Numbered from the stretch's first letter, positions 1 through 8,617 are shown. The stretch: 22,731 nt of DNA from Phosphoribacter sp044220725 (GCA_044220725.1 JBGAQN010000042.1:1-22731); one strand, 5' to 3'. Notes: generated by a model not told the origin, from the sequence alone. Translations and numbers: made by a program.

Positions 1-1
1 G

Positions 2-607
2 TGGGGCATGAATCTGGCCCCCAACCAACTGCCCGGGACCTGGCAGGCCCCCAACGCGGCGTTCCTGGCCTCTCTCCCCCGGGACGTGCCCTCGCTGACC
101 GAGCGGCTTCGCACCGACACTGCCGGTCACGGGCAATCCCCGGACGGCGAGGTCGTCGTCTATATCGCCGATGTGCTGAGGTCGGGCCTGGTCCCGGCCG
201 ACCTCCGGGCAGCGCTCTATGCCGTGCTGCAGACCGTGCCCGGCATCGATGTCGGGCGTCCGCAGGCGGTCGCGGGTGGCCGCACTGGGGTTGTCATCGC
301 CTATCACGAGACCCTCGGGGCGACGGCTCCGTTCACCCAGGAGCTGCTCATCGATCCCCGCACCGGCGATCTTCTGGCCACGCGGGAAGTCCACCGCGAC
401 GAGCACGCCCCTTGGGGTCAATTGCTGGAACGTGCGGTCGTCGATGAGATACCCCCGGAGGTCGTCTCCGAGCTCGTCGTCTCCCGGTGTTGGGTCATCG
501 GTTCGGACGGGGTGGGCTGCCAGGACCCACGCGGAGAACCGAACGGGTTGTTCCCTATCCCACCCGTCCCACGCGGCACATCGGTCACAGTGCGCCTGCC
601 GGGGTGA
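2..607 (+). CDS. CU044_5270-family protein, 3' part (5' end outside window)
   Basis: The reading frame is open to the left edge and ends at TGA 605-607. An ATG at 8 is available, but the frame continues upstream of it and I take this as the C-terminal ~200 residues of a longer protein. The segment with VADLRAALY-like helix (SGLVPADLRAALYAVL), then PGIDVG..., a Gly/Val strand, and RTGDLLATREV looks like the C-terminal domain of the actinobacterial CU044_5270 family. Members often sit beside an ECF sigma factor gene and carry a single N-terminal membrane segment (family knowledge); neither is visible here because the sequence is cut. No signal or TM segment lies in the visible part. The biochemical function is unknown. 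Family call is from pattern memory, so moderately sure. Confidence 0.65.
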   Translation, partial: WGMNLAPNQLPGTWQAPNAAFLASLPRDVPSLTERLRTDTAGHGQSPDGEVVVYIADVLRSGLVPADLRAALYAVLQTVPGIDVGRPQAVAGGRTGVVIAYHETLGATAPFTQELLIDPRTGDLLATREVHRDEHAPWGQLLERAVVDEIPPEVVSELVVSRCWVIGSDGVGCQDPRGEPNGLFPIPPVPRGTSVTVRLPG

Positions 608-622
608 GCGGCATACCCCCCG

Positions 623-628
623 TAAACT
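623..628 (+). promoter_or_regulatory. -10 hexamer of the PASTA kinase gene
   Basis: TAAACT fits TANNNT and ends six bases before the GTG start at 635. No Shine-Dalgarno is visible between the upstream stop and this GTG, so the mRNA is probably leaderless. No convincing -35 box. Confidence 0.6.
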
Positions 629-634
629 CCCCCC

Positions 635-2623
635 GTGACGTCTGGGCCCGGCCTGCACGCCGACGAGCGAGTGCTCGGCGGCCGTTACCGGCTGCTGTCG
701 AAGATCGCCGACGGCGGGATGGCCACCGTCTACGTCGCCCTCGACGAACGACTGGGCCGACGGGTGGCAATCAAAGTGCTGCGCCCCGACCTCGCCCGCG
801 ACGAAGGGTTCGTCGCACGGTTCCATCGGGAGGCCCAGCTCGCGGCCGGGCTGTCGCACCCGAACATCGTTGCTGTGCATGACTTCCACGACTCGACCGG
901 GGTCCACGAGGACGAGCTCTACCTCGTCATGGAGCTCGTCGAGGGCCAGACCTTGCGCCAGCAGCTGGTCGACCACGGAGCGATGACCGTGCGCCAAGCC
1001 GTGCGGACCATCACGGCCATCCTCGCTGCCCTCGACGAAGCGCACCGCGCCCACCTCGTCCATCGCGACGTCAAGCCCGAGAACGTCCTGGTCCGCGACG
1101 ACGGCTCGATCAAGGTCACCGATTTCGGCCTGGCCCGCGCGGTCACCTCCAGCACCCGCACGAGCACCACCGGCATCCTCATGGGCACCGTCTCTTACCT
1201 CGCGCCCGAGCAAGTCGAGGGCGAACGCGCCGACGCCCGCAGCGACGTGTATGCCGCGGGCCTGGTCCTCTACGAGCTGCTCACCGGTCAGCGTGCCTTC
1301 CACGGCGACAACCCGGTGCACGTGATGTATCAGCACGTCCACGGGGACGTGCCGCTGGCCTCCGACCGGATGAGCACTGTCCCCTTGGAGCTCGATCAGG
1401 TCATCGGACACGCCACTGCCCGTGACCCGGATGGCCGACCCGAGAACGCGGGGGCGCTCCTTGCACTGCTGCGCGATAGCGTTCGGCAGCTGTCCGACGA
1501 GGAGTGGGACGCAAAGCCGGTCTTCCTCGCCGGGTTGGCCCACGACGGCCTACCGAGCGTTGCCGCTACGCGCGCGCTTTCGGCGATCGATGCCGACCCC
1601 TATGCCACCCAACGGCTGACCACGGCGTCGCCGCCCGACTCCGCGTCGTCGGCGGGTGGAGCCGATCCCGACGCCAGCGCAGGCACGGCGACGCAGGTGC
1701 TGCCCGCCCTGGCCTCCGGAGACGCCCCCACCCGCCGACGACGCAAGTTCTGGCCCTGGTTGCTGGCACTGGTGCTGGTGGGCGCTGGTGCCGGGGCCTG
1801 GTGGTGGTATGACACCTCGGGACCAGGCTCGATCCGCACGGTGCCCGCCCTGGTTCACCTGTCCCTGGCTGACGCCGAGAAGGCCCTCGCCGCGGTCGAC
1901 CTGAGGTCAGCTGCGACCGAGGCGTTCAGCGAGACCGAGCCCAAGGGGCAGGTCATCTCGGCCGAACCCGTGCCCGGCGCCCAGATCGGCAAGCGCTCCA
2001 CCGTTACCCTCGTGGTGTCCAAGGGCCAGGAGCGGTATGCCGTCCCCGCTCTGGCCAACCTCCCCCACGGGGAGGTCGAGAAGCTGCTCAAGGACCGCAC
2101 CCTCACCCTTGGCAAGGTCAGCGACGAGTTCAGCGAGACCGTCGCGAAGGATCTGGTCATCCGGCAGGACCCGGCACCTGACACACAGGCCAAACGCGAC
2201 ACCCCGGTCAGCGTCGTCATCAGCAAGGGACGACAACCGATCCCGGTCCCCAACGTCGTCACCAAGCCCGCCGCCGATGCACAGAAGGCCCTCGAAGCGC
2301 TGGGGCTCACCGTGGTTCGCGGCGAACCGGTCAACAGCGAGACCGTCCCGGAAGGCGCGGTCGTCTCGCAGACCCCAGCCACCGGGACCCTGTTCAAGGG
2401 CGACACCGTGACCGTCGTCGTGTCCAAGGGTCCCGTTCTCGTCAAGGTTCCCGACGTCACCCTGAAGAAGGCGACCGAGGCCCAAAAGATCCTCGAAGAC
2501 CTCGGCTTCCAGGTGAAGATCTCGCGAGTCTTCGGTGGCGTGCTCAAGACAGTCCGGTTCCAGGACCCAGCGGCCGGCACAATGGTTCGCCGCGGCACGA
2601 CCATCAGCCTGACTGTCATCTGA
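635..2623 (+). CDS. pknL: Transmembrane Ser/Thr protein kinase with four PASTA domains
   Basis: 662 residues. An N-terminal Hanks-type kinase (about 18-280) has the Gly loop IADGGMATVY, the VAIK lysine (K47), the HRDVKPEN catalytic loop (D145), DFG (D163) and the APEQ activation-loop end. A low-complexity linker with a TRRRRK stop-transfer sequence precedes one TM helix (about 371-392). Outside lie four PASTA repeats (about 402-465, 468-532, 536-600, 602-662), each ending in a V-V-S-K-G or equivalent strand. PASTA kinases sense muropeptides or lipid II and phosphorylate cell-wall and division proteins (family knowledge). The name pknL rests on position, upstream of aroG as in Mycobacterium; there is no pbpA/rodA/pknA neighbour as at the pknB locus. 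GTG start chosen from the leaderless promoter at 623-628. Confidence 0.93.
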   Translation: MTSGPGLHADERVLGGRYRLLSKIADGGMATVYVALDERLGRRVAIKVLRPDLARDEGFVARFHREAQLAAGLSHPNIVAVHDFHDSTGVHEDELYLVMELVEGQTLRQQLVDHGAMTVRQAVRTITAILAALDEAHRAHLVHRDVKPENVLVRDDGSIKVTDFGLARAVTSSTRTSTTGILMGTVSYLAPEQVEGERADARSDVYAAGLVLYELLTGQRAFHGDNPVHVMYQHVHGDVPLASDRMSTVPLELDQVIGHATARDPDGRPENAGALLALLRDSVRQLSDEEWDAKPVFLAGLAHDGLPSVAATRALSAIDADPYATQRLTTASPPDSASSAGGADPDASAGTATQVLPALASGDAPTRRRRKFWPWLLALVLVGAGAGAWWWYDTSGPGSIRTVPALVHLSLADAEKALAAVDLRSAATEAFSETEPKGQVISAEPVPGAQIGKRSTVTLVVSKGQERYAVPALANLPHGEVEKLLKDRTLTLGKVSDEFSETVAKDLVIRQDPAPDTQAKRDTPVSVVISKGRQPIPVPNVVTKPAADAQKALEALGLTVVRGEPVNSETVPEGAVVSQTPATGTLFKGDTVTVVVSKGPVLVKVPDVTLKKATEAQKILEDLGFQVKISRVFGGVLKTVRFQDPAAGTMVRRGTTISLTVI

Positions 2624-2651
2624 CCGGTCGGCGTTCCATGATGCGACGCGG

Positions 2652-2657
2652 CATACT
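2652..2657 (+). promoter_or_regulatory. -10 hexamer of the EamA exporter gene
   Basis: CATACT ends seven bases before ATG 2665, consistent with a leaderless transcript. The hexamer is part of a GGCATAC copy (2650-2656), the 7-mer over-represented across the window. Confidence 0.5.
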
Positions 2658-2664
2658 CGTCAAA

Positions 2665-3567
2665 ATGTCCGCCCAACGGGCCCGGACAGTCGCAACCATC
2701 CTGCTCGTGGCGCTCACCGCGGTGTGGGGGTCGACGTTCTTCCTCATCCGCGACCTCGTGCAGACGGTGCCTCCCGCCGACTTCCTCGCGGTGCGGTTCA
2801 CCATCGCCGCGGCGCTCATGGTCGCGATCTTCTGGCGACCGCTGCGGGCGCTGACCCGGCGCGACTGGGTCATCTCGGCGGGGCTCGGCTCTCTCTATGG
2901 ACTGGCCCAAATCCTGCAGACCTTCGGGCTGGCCCACACCGACGCCTCGGTGTCCGGGTTCGTCACCGGCACTTACGTCGTGCTCACCCCCGTCTTCACC
3001 GCGTTGCTGCTTCGCGAGCGCGTGCCGGCCAGCACCTGGTATGCCGTCCTCCTCGCCACCGCGGGGCTGGCCCTGTTGTCGCTCAACGGTTTTGCCGTCG
3101 GACTGGGCGAAGGTCTGACCCTGGGCGCCGCCGCCCTCTATGCGCTGCACATCGTCGGGTTGGGGCGGCTGTCCACGCCCAGCCGGGCCACCGGGATGTC
3201 GGCCGTGCAGATGCTGGTCATCGCGGCGCTGGCCGTCATCGCCGCTGTGCCCGACGGGATGGTCTGGCCGACGGGGGTCGGGCAGTGGTCGGCGGTCCTC
3301 TACATGGCGACGGCTGCCGGGGTGCTTGCACTGTGGGCGCAGACTTGGGGACAGGCCCACATGTCCGCGACCCGGGCGGCGATCGTCATGACGTTGGAGC
3401 CGGTGTTCGCGGCCGGATTCGCGGTGGCGTTCGGCGGTGAGTCGCTGGGTTGGCGGATGCTCGTCGGTGGGTCGCTCGTGCTCGCGGCGATGTACACCGT
3501 CGAGCTCGTCGGCCGAAGGCCCGAGGACACCACTCCCCCTGCCGAGGTCCTCCACCACGAGGTGTGA
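2665..3567 (+). CDS. EamA/DMT-superfamily membrane transporter
   Basis: About 300 residues from ATG 2665; an in-frame ATG at 2638 would add nine residues but lies upstream of the probable -10 box, so the later start is preferred. The protein is very hydrophobic with about ten TM segments in two five-helix halves, the EamA duplication. The N-terminal VWGSTFFLIRDLVQTVPPADFLAVRF block is split here as VWGSTFF and PPADFLAVRF, both typical of the first EamA repeat, and TLEPVFAAGFAV is typical of the second. EamA proteins are drug/metabolite exporters of the inner membrane; substrate cannot be read from sequence. It follows the kinase gene by 41 bases and converges with the aldolase gene. Confidence 0.9.
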   Translation: MSAQRARTVATILLVALTAVWGSTFFLIRDLVQTVPPADFLAVRFTIAAALMVAIFWRPLRALTRRDWVISAGLGSLYGLAQILQTFGLAHTDASVSGFVTGTYVVLTPVFTALLLRERVPASTWYAVLLATAGLALLSLNGFAVGLGEGLTLGAAALYALHIVGLGRLSTPSRATGMSAVQMLVIAALAVIAAVPDGMVWPTGVGQWSAVLYMATAAGVLALWAQTWGQAHMSATRAAIVMTLEPVFAAGFAVAFGGESLGWRMLVGGSLVLAAMYTVELVGRRPEDTTPPAEVLHHEV

Positions 3568-3590
3568 GCGGGCTCGCCACGCCGCTCGGC

Positions 3591-4649
3591 TTACGACCTG
3601 CCGGGGCCCTCCGACAGAAGGGCGGTCAGCACGTCGATCGCGTTTGCCGTCGCCTCGTCGTCGACATCCAAGTGCCAGACCAGGCGCACGACATCCGGCC
3701 CCGCGGCATACCCGCGCACCCCCTGGGCTGAAGCGGCCGCCACGAGGTCGGCGGGCGCCCATCCGGTGGCGGCCGTCGAGAGCATGACGATGTTAGTCTG
3801 GACTGCTGCCGGATCGATGCAGCCAGGCGAGGCCGCAGCGAATGCCTCTGCGGCCCGCCGGGCCCGGGCGTGGTCGTCGGCAAGCCGATCCACGTGGTGG
3901 TCCAAGGCGTGCAGCCCGGCAGCCGCAAGAATCCCGACCTGGCGCATCCCCCCGCCGTAGCGTTTGCGCCAGATCCGGGCCTCGGCCATGGCCTCGGCTG
4001 AGCCGACGAGCACCGATCCGACCGGTGCACCCAGGCCCTTGGACAAGCAGACCGAGATGGTGTCGAACTGCGAGGCATACTCATCGAGGGCGACCCCCGA
4101 CGCGATGTGGGCGTTCCAGAGTCGGGCGCCGTCGAGGTGCATGGCGACCCCGCGCGGCTGGCTGGCGGCCCGGACCGCCCGGATCGCCTCGATCGGCTGG
4201 ACCGTGCCGCCACCGAAGTTGTGAGTGTTCTCGACGACGACCAGGGCGGTGCACACCTGGTAAGGCCCAACACCGGTCTGCAGCAACGCGATCGGGTCCG
4301 CGGGATCGAGCAGCCCGCGAGGTGCCGTCCAGGTCCTCGAGCTGATCCCCGAGAAGACCGCCGCGGCGCCCAATTCCGCCCGAACGACGTGGGCCAGGTT
4401 GTCGCAGATGAGTTCCTCGCCCGGGCTCACGTGCAGACGCAGGCCCAGTTGGTTGGCCATCGACCCGGTCGGGGTGAACAGGCCGGCCTCGTGGCCCAGC
4501 AACGCCGCAACGCGCTCCTGCAAGGCGATGACGGTGGGGTCCTCACCAAAGACGTCGTCGCCGACTTCTGCCTGGGCCATGGCCTGACGCATCCCGGGCG
4601 TCGGCGCGGTGAGGGTGTCGGACAGCAGGTCCGCTCTCCATCTGGTCAT
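3591..4649 (-). CDS. ltaE: Low-specificity L-threonine aldolase (PLP enzyme)
   Basis: 352 residues, normal for the family. It would cleave L-threonine or allo-threonine to glycine and acetaldehyde, using PLP in the cytosol. Evidence: N-terminal LLSDTLTAPTPGM, the EVGDDVFGEDPT block, the aspartate of HLDGARLWNA (D173) that pairs with the PLP pyridine nitrogen, and the Schiff-base lysine K204 in CLSKGLGAPVGS. All are hallmarks of fold-type I threonine aldolases. The ATG at 4649 is 20 bases after the aroG stop on the same strand, so the two are probably co-transcribed; the Shine-Dalgarno is weak. A related beta-eliminating lyase (Beta_elim_lyase family) activity on other beta-hydroxy amino acids is possible. 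Confidence 0.9.
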   Translation of the reverse strand: MTRWRADLLSDTLTAPTPGMRQAMAQAEVGDDVFGEDPTVIALQERVAALLGHEAGLFTPTGSMANQLGLRLHVSPGEELICDNLAHVVRAELGAAAVFSGISSRTWTAPRGLLDPADPIALLQTGVGPYQVCTALVVVENTHNFGGGTVQPIEAIRAVRAASQPRGVAMHLDGARLWNAHIASGVALDEYASQFDTISVCLSKGLGAPVGSVLVGSAEAMAEARIWRKRYGGGMRQVGILAAAGLHALDHHVDRLADDHARARRAAEAFAAASPGCIDPAAVQTNIVMLSTAATGWAPADLVAAASAQGVRGYAAGPDVVRLVWHLDVDDEATANAIDVLTALLSEGPGRS

Positions 4650-4669
4650 CGGCGGGTCATCGGCGGTCG

Positions 4670-6034
4670 TCAGGCGGGCACGTCGCCGGAGAGCATCTCG
4701 GCGACGAGGAAGGCCAGTTCGAGGCTTTGGCGGTGGTTGAGCCGGGGGTCGCAGACCGTCTCATAACGCTTTTCCAGGTCGGCGTCGAGAATCTTGGTCG
4801 AGCCGCCGATGCACTCGGTGACGTCGTTGCCGGTGAGCTCGACGTGCAGCCCACCGGGAGCCGTGCCCAGATCGCGATGCACCTGGAAGAAGCCGCGGAC
4901 CTCCTCGACGATGTCGTCGAAGTTGCGGGTCTTGTAACCCCCGGTCGACTCGAACGTGTTGCCGTGCATGGGATCGCAGATCCAGGTGACTGCGGCACCC
5001 GCCTCGCGGACCCGCTCGATGAGCCCCGGCAGCGCGTCGGCGACCCGACCCGCCCCCATCCGGGTGATGAGGGTCAGGCGACCGGGTTCCCGATCGGGGT
5101 CCAGGCGTTCGATGAGCCGCAGCACGTCGTCGGGGTCGGCCTTGGCCGAGAGCTTGACGCCGACCGGATTGCGGACCCGGGACAAGAAGTCGACGTGCGC
5201 CCCGTCGAGCTCGCGGGTGCGTTCCCCGAGCCAGATGAAGTGCGCCGAGGTGTCGTAGGCCAGCCCGGTCCGTGAGTCGATCCGGGTCAGCGGGCGCTCA
5301 TAGTCCAGCAGGAGCGCCTCGTGGGCCGCGAAGAACTCGGTCGTGCGCATCGCCTCGAAGTCGGCACCGCAGGCCGCCATGAACTTCATCGCCTTGCCGA
5401 TGTCGTGGGCCAGGCGCTCGTAGCGGCTGTTGGCGGCGCTCTCGACGAAGCCCTTGTTCCAGTCGTGCACGTGTCGCAGGTCAGCGAAGCCCCCCGTCGT
5501 GAACGCCCGCACGAGATTGAGGGTCGCCGACGAGTGGTGGTAGGCCCGGACCAACCGGGCCGGGTCGGGGACCCGCGCGGCCGCGTCGAAGCCAAAGTCG
5601 TTGACCATGTCGCCGCGGTAGGCAGGCAGCGTCTGCCCACCCCGGGTCTCGGTGTCGGCACTGCGCGGCTTGGCGTATTGCCCGGCCATCCGACCGACCT
5701 TCACCACTGGGACAGATGCTCCGTAGGTCAGGACCGCGGCCATCTGCAGGACCGTCTTGATCCGGTCACGGATGTTGTTGGCCGTGGCCCCCGCGAAGGT
5801 CTCGGCGCAGTCGCCGCCCATGAGCACGAACGCCTCGCCGCGGGCCGCCGCGGCCATGCGCTCGCGCATGACGTCGCATTCGCCAGCAAAGACCAGCGGA
5901 GGGTATGCCGCCAACTCCGCCACCGCGGCCCGCAAGGCCTGCTCCTCGGGCCAGGTGGGCTGTTGCCCGGCGTGGCGATGCTGCGCCGCTGCCGTCAACT
6001 GCGCATGGAGGGCGTCGTTGGGGTTCGTGCTCAC
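4670..6034 (-). CDS. aroG: Class II 3-deoxy-7-phosphoheptulonate (DAHP) synthase
   Basis: 454 residues. First step of the shikimate pathway: phosphoenolpyruvate plus erythrose 4-phosphate gives DAHP, in the cytosol. It is the plant/mycobacterial class II type, shown by N-terminal QQPTWPEEQAL, the metal cysteine in MGGDCAETF (C76), KVGRMAGQYAKPRS, the metal histidine in CDPMHGNT, the metal glutamate in HVELTG and the aspartate in CDPRLNHRQS near the C-terminus. GTG start at 6034: a TACGCT -10 box (plus-strand 6041-6046) lies six bases upstream and no Shine-Dalgarno is seen, so leaderless. It precedes ltaE and is divergent from tpx. In this locus class II DAHP synthase beside a PknL-type kinase is the arrangement in mycobacteria. 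Confidence 0.96.
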   Translation of the reverse strand: MSTNPNDALHAQLTAAAQHRHAGQQPTWPEEQALRAAVAELAAYPPLVFAGECDVMRERMAAAARGEAFVLMGGDCAETFAGATANNIRDRIKTVLQMAAVLTYGASVPVVKVGRMAGQYAKPRSADTETRGGQTLPAYRGDMVNDFGFDAAARVPDPARLVRAYHHSSATLNLVRAFTTGGFADLRHVHDWNKGFVESAANSRYERLAHDIGKAMKFMAACGADFEAMRTTEFFAAHEALLLDYERPLTRIDSRTGLAYDTSAHFIWLGERTRELDGAHVDFLSRVRNPVGVKLSAKADPDDVLRLIERLDPDREPGRLTLITRMGAGRVADALPGLIERVREAGAAVTWICDPMHGNTFESTGGYKTRNFDDIVEEVRGFFQVHRDLGTAPGGLHVELTGNDVTECIGGSTKILDADLEKRYETVCDPRLNHRQSLELAFLVAEMLSGDVPA

Positions 6035-6040
6035 CGGGAC

Positions 6041-6046
6041 AGCGTA
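6041..6046 (-). promoter_or_regulatory. -10 hexamer of aroG
   Basis: Read on the minus strand this is TACGCT, six bases before the GTG start of aroG; leaderless layout. Confidence 0.5.
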
Positions 6047-6110
6047 GTTGCGTCCCAGTCCGTGGGATCGCTGAGGTCCGGATGCCGATCAGCGGCCGTG
6101 GGTGCCTGGC

Positions 6111-6116
6111 TAGGTT
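6111..6116 (+). promoter_or_regulatory. Possible -10 hexamer of tpx
   Basis: TAGGTT fits TANNNT and would start a short leader of about 25 bases that contains AGGAAC (6135-6140) before ATG 6145. This gene therefore looks leadered, unlike most here. Also a GGCATAC copy lies in the leader at 6122-6128. Confidence 0.3.
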
Positions 6117-6144
6117 GGAGCGGCATACCGTGATAGGAACAGGC

Positions 6145-6642
6145 ATGGCAACCACGGCCCTGCGCGGCACCCCTGTCACCACCTCCGGCGACCTGCCCGA
6201 CCTCGGTGACCACGCTCCCGAGTTCACCCTGACCAGCACCGACTTGTCCGATCTCACCTCCGCGAGCCTGGAGGGGAGCCGGGTGGTGCTCAACATCTTC
6301 CCCAGTATCGATACCGGTGTCTGCGCGGCCAGCGTGCGCACGTTCAACTCGCTCGCCGCATCCCTGGACAACACCCGCGTCGTCAACGTCTCGATGGACC
6401 TGCCCTTTGCCCTCAACCGCTTCTGCGGCGCGGAAGGCATCGAGAACGTCACCTCGGCGTCGGCCTTCCGCAGCACCTTCGGCGATGACTACGGGGTACG
6501 GATGCTCGACGGCGGTCTGCGCGGATTGTTCGCTCGGTCGATCGTCGTGCTGAACGCCGATGGCAGCGTCGCGCACACCCAGATCGTCCCGGAGATCGCC
6601 CAAGAGCCGGACTACGACGCCGTCATCGCCGCGCTGGCCTGA
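6145..6642 (+). CDS. tpx: Thiol peroxidase Tpx (atypical 2-Cys peroxiredoxin)
   Basis: 165 residues, the usual Tpx length. It reduces hydrogen peroxide and alkyl hydroperoxides using thioredoxin in the cytosol. The peroxidatic cysteine is C60 in FPSIDTGVC followed by A-x-SVR-x-FN, the Tpx signature. The resolving cysteine is C94 in RFCGAEGIENV, matching C61/C95 of E. coli Tpx. The start is ATG 6145 because homologues begin shortly before the RGxPV-like strand and an AGGAAC Shine-Dalgarno sits five to ten bases upstream; the frame is open further upstream but that part is antisense to aroG. Divergent from aroG, convergent with the response-regulator gene. Confidence 0.96.
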   Translation: MATTALRGTPVTTSGDLPDLGDHAPEFTLTSTDLSDLTSASLEGSRVVLNIFPSIDTGVCAASVRTFNSLAASLDNTRVVNVSMDLPFALNRFCGAEGIENVTSASAFRSTFGDDYGVRMLDGGLRGLFARSIVVLNADGSVAHTQIVPEIAQEPDYDAVIAALA

Positions 6643-6686
6643 TAACCGCCGATCCCAGCCGGGGCCATAGCGGCACCGGCGTTATC
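6641..6686. terminator. Possible bidirectional hairpin between tpx and the macR-like gene
   Basis: GATAACCGCCG (6641-6651) can pair with CGGCGTTATC (6677-6686) with one bulged base and a 25-base loop. It sits at the convergent ends of two genes. There is no T-tract, so this is a weak call. Confidence 0.3.
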
Positions 6687-7458
6687 GGTTTGTCGGGCCG
6701 TCGTCCAGACCGCGTTCGATGGCATATCGGACGAGTTCGATCCGATTGTGCAGATGGAGCTTGTTGAGCGTGTTCTGCACGTGGTTTTGTACGGTGCGGT
6801 GCGAGATAAAGAGTTGGCTTGCGATCTGCTTGTAGGAAAGGCCGGTTGCCACCAGACGCAACACCTCCGTCTCCCGGTCGGTCAGTTCCGGGGCCGGGCG
6901 TTGCCGGGTCCCTGCGGCCTCAGCCTGATCTCGCATCCGACGGAACTCGCCGAGAACCAATCCGGCCAGCCCCGGCGTGAACACCGCACGCCCTTCGGCA
7001 GTTCGGCGCACCGCCTCAAGGAACTCCTGCTTGCGGGCGGATTTGACCAAGTATCCCGTCGCTCCGGCCTTGATTGCCGACAGGACGTCGCCGGGCTCGC
7101 CGCTAACGGAAAGCACGAGGATCCGAGCTGGCGACCCGGCGCGCGCCAATTCGGTGCAGACTCCCGGCCCCCGCAAACCCGGCAAGTTGAGGTCGAGAAT
7201 GAGCACATCTGGGGCAGCGGCAAGTGTTCGAGACACCGCCGACGGACCGTCGGCTGCAGTTCCCACCACCTGGAAGCCGGCGTCAGCGAGGTCCCTGGCC
7301 ACGGCGTCTCGCCACATCGGGTGGTCATCGGCCACCACCACCCGAAGTGACGTCCCCCATTGCCCCTCGTCGGCATCCGACCACTCGCGTTCGTCGCCCA
7401 GCACACCCCCGACCTCTTCGAGGTCGAAGGCCGGCACGTCCGGTGACTCGGCCGTCAC
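6682..7458 (-). CDS. macR: NarL/LuxR-type response regulator (MacR-like)
   Basis: 258 residues. After a loose acidic N-terminal extension of about 37 residues comes a receiver domain with the acidic pair D44-D45 (VVADDHP), phospho-acceptor D89 in LILDLNLPG, S117 and K139. A LuxR/NarL helix-turn-helix fills about 195-255 (LTDRETEVLRLVATGLSYKQIA, then HRTVQNHV). The GTG start at 7458 is one base after the kinase stop and has a strong GGGAGGT Shine-Dalgarno seven bases upstream, within the kinase 3' end. It is the DNA-binding partner of the adjacent kinase. The macR name rests on partner type and locus similarity to Streptomyces MacRS, so function there (development and membrane proteins) may not carry over. 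Confidence 0.9.
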   Translation of the reverse strand: MTAESPDVPAFDLEEVGGVLGDEREWSDADEGQWGTSLRVVVADDHPMWRDAVARDLADAGFQVVGTAADGPSAVSRTLAAAPDVLILDLNLPGLRGPGVCTELARAGSPARILVLSVSGEPGDVLSAIKAGATGYLVKSARKQEFLEAVRRTAEGRAVFTPGLAGLVLGEFRRMRDQAEAAGTRQRPAPELTDRETEVLRLVATGLSYKQIASQLFISHRTVQNHVQNTLNKLHLHNRIELVRYAIERGLDDGPTNR

Positions 7459-7459
7459 G

Positions 7460-8605
7460 TCACCGACCTCCCTTCGGGATCCACATCTCGACCAGCGTGC
7501 CGCCTCCAGGCGCTTTCCGGTACGTGGCGCGGCCACCGAGGTCCTCGATCCGGCCCTTGACCGACGAGGCGATTCCGATCCGGCCGCGTTCGGCGGCAGC
7601 CGCGATCTGGTCTGCGGATACCCCCGGGCCGTTGTCTCGAACAGTGACGACGACGTCTGCGCCAAGGTCATCGAGATGGACCCAGGCCTGCGCCGACGGT
7701 CCTGCGTGCTTCTTGACATTGTCCAAGGCGGCTTGCACCGCCGCGATGACCTCGTGCGCCGCAGCGGCATCAAGGTCGACGGGCTCCGGACTGGCCAACA
7801 ACGTCGCCTCCGGGGGTAGCGCGTCGGCCAGGGCCTGACGCAGGTCGATGGGACCGACGCCGCCGGGCGCGGCCTGGGGAAGGGGCGCACCGATGACCAG
7901 GGCACGCAATTGGTGTTCCTGCGCCGCCGCCAGCGATCCCAGGCGCGCGCTTTCGCCCCCGATCTCCATTCCACGCCGGTGGATGAAGGCCAGAGCCTGC
8001 AGGACCCCGTCATGGACCACACGGGCCAGCCGATCACGCTCGGCTACTTCGGCCTGTTGGGCCAACGCGAGGCGATAGGCCGCATGGTCCTTGCGCGCCA
8101 CATCGGCTCCGTAGCCCAGACACGTGCCCATCATGATGACCAGGCCCGCATTGGACAGGGGCTCCGAGTCGAACTGGCCGACCTGGGCAATCATCACGGC
8201 CGTGATGACGAGCGAGGCCACGAGCCCTCCCCGCCAGCCGAGGATCAGCGCAATCCCAATCACCGGCACGTTCTGCCATACCCCCGGGATGGTCGTATCT
8301 CCCGTGGTCGCCGACAGCGGGGTGTCGACCCATCGCGTCGACAGCACTGCCGCGGACGCGATGAGCATCTCCACGAGGTGGACTCCCAGGTCTCTTCGCT
8401 TCGCGGCATACATGTATGCCGTCCACGCACCCAGCCCGGCCATGATCCACAACGCGACGTCGAGTCGTGCCATGTCCGCGTGTCGGATCCAGATGCTCCA
8501 GAGGGCATACACGAGGGCCAGCACCCGAAAGACCCGGAGGGCACCCCACAGCGCATTGAGAACCAAGGAGTCGTTCTCATCCGATCGCCGACTCGTGCCC
8601 ATCAT
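7460..8605 (-). CDS. macS: MacS-like membrane sensor histidine kinase
   Basis: 381 residues. The N-terminal half (about 15-170) holds five or six hydrophobic segments with little outside the membrane, as in the DUF5931/MacS family. The dimerisation and phosphorylation helix has H198 in ERDRLARVVHDGVLQAL, the HisKA_3-type arrangement that pairs with NarL regulators. The ATPase domain shows the N box LDNVKKHA (N296) and G1 box VRDNGPG (D324), and ends in the usual LVEMWIP strand. ATG 8605 is preceded by TAGTTT six bases upstream (plus 8612-8617), so the transcript is probably leaderless and the promoter lies in the 23-base gap after the acyltransferase gene. The signal sensed is unknown. Confidence 0.88.
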   Translation of the reverse strand: MMGTSRRSDENDSLVLNALWGALRVFRVLALVYALWSIWIRHADMARLDVALWIMAGLGAWTAYMYAAKRRDLGVHLVEMLIASAAVLSTRWVDTPLSATTGDTTIPGVWQNVPVIGIALILGWRGGLVASLVITAVMIAQVGQFDSEPLSNAGLVIMMGTCLGYGADVARKDHAAYRLALAQQAEVAERDRLARVVHDGVLQALAFIHRRGMEIGGESARLGSLAAAQEHQLRALVIGAPLPQAAPGGVGPIDLRQALADALPPEATLLASPEPVDLDAAAAHEVIAAVQAALDNVKKHAGPSAQAWVHLDDLGADVVVTVRDNGPGVSADQIAAAAERGRIGIASSVKGRIEDLGGRATYRKAPGGGTLVEMWIPKGGR

Positions 8606-8611
8606 GGAGCG

Positions 8612-8617
8612 AAACTA
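8612..8617 (-). promoter_or_regulatory. -10 hexamer of the macSR-like operon
   Basis: On the minus strand the hexamer is TAGTTT, ending six bases before ATG 8605. Leaderless layout; no clear -35. Confidence 0.5.

Noticed and set aside
1855..3762. A 635-codon open frame on the minus strand
   Set aside because: It is antisense to the PASTA kinase and EamA genes, is low complexity (Arg/Gly/Pro) and has no domain; a shadow of high-GC codon bias.
5905..6144. Upstream extension of the tpx frame
   Set aside because: It is antisense to the aroG start and its divergent promoter; Tpx family length and Shine-Dalgarno support ATG 6145.
7459..8037. Upstream extension of the response-regulator frame
   Set aside because: It overlaps the histidine kinase gene in another frame; the GTG at 7458 has a strong Shine-Dalgarno and the receiver domain starts soon after.
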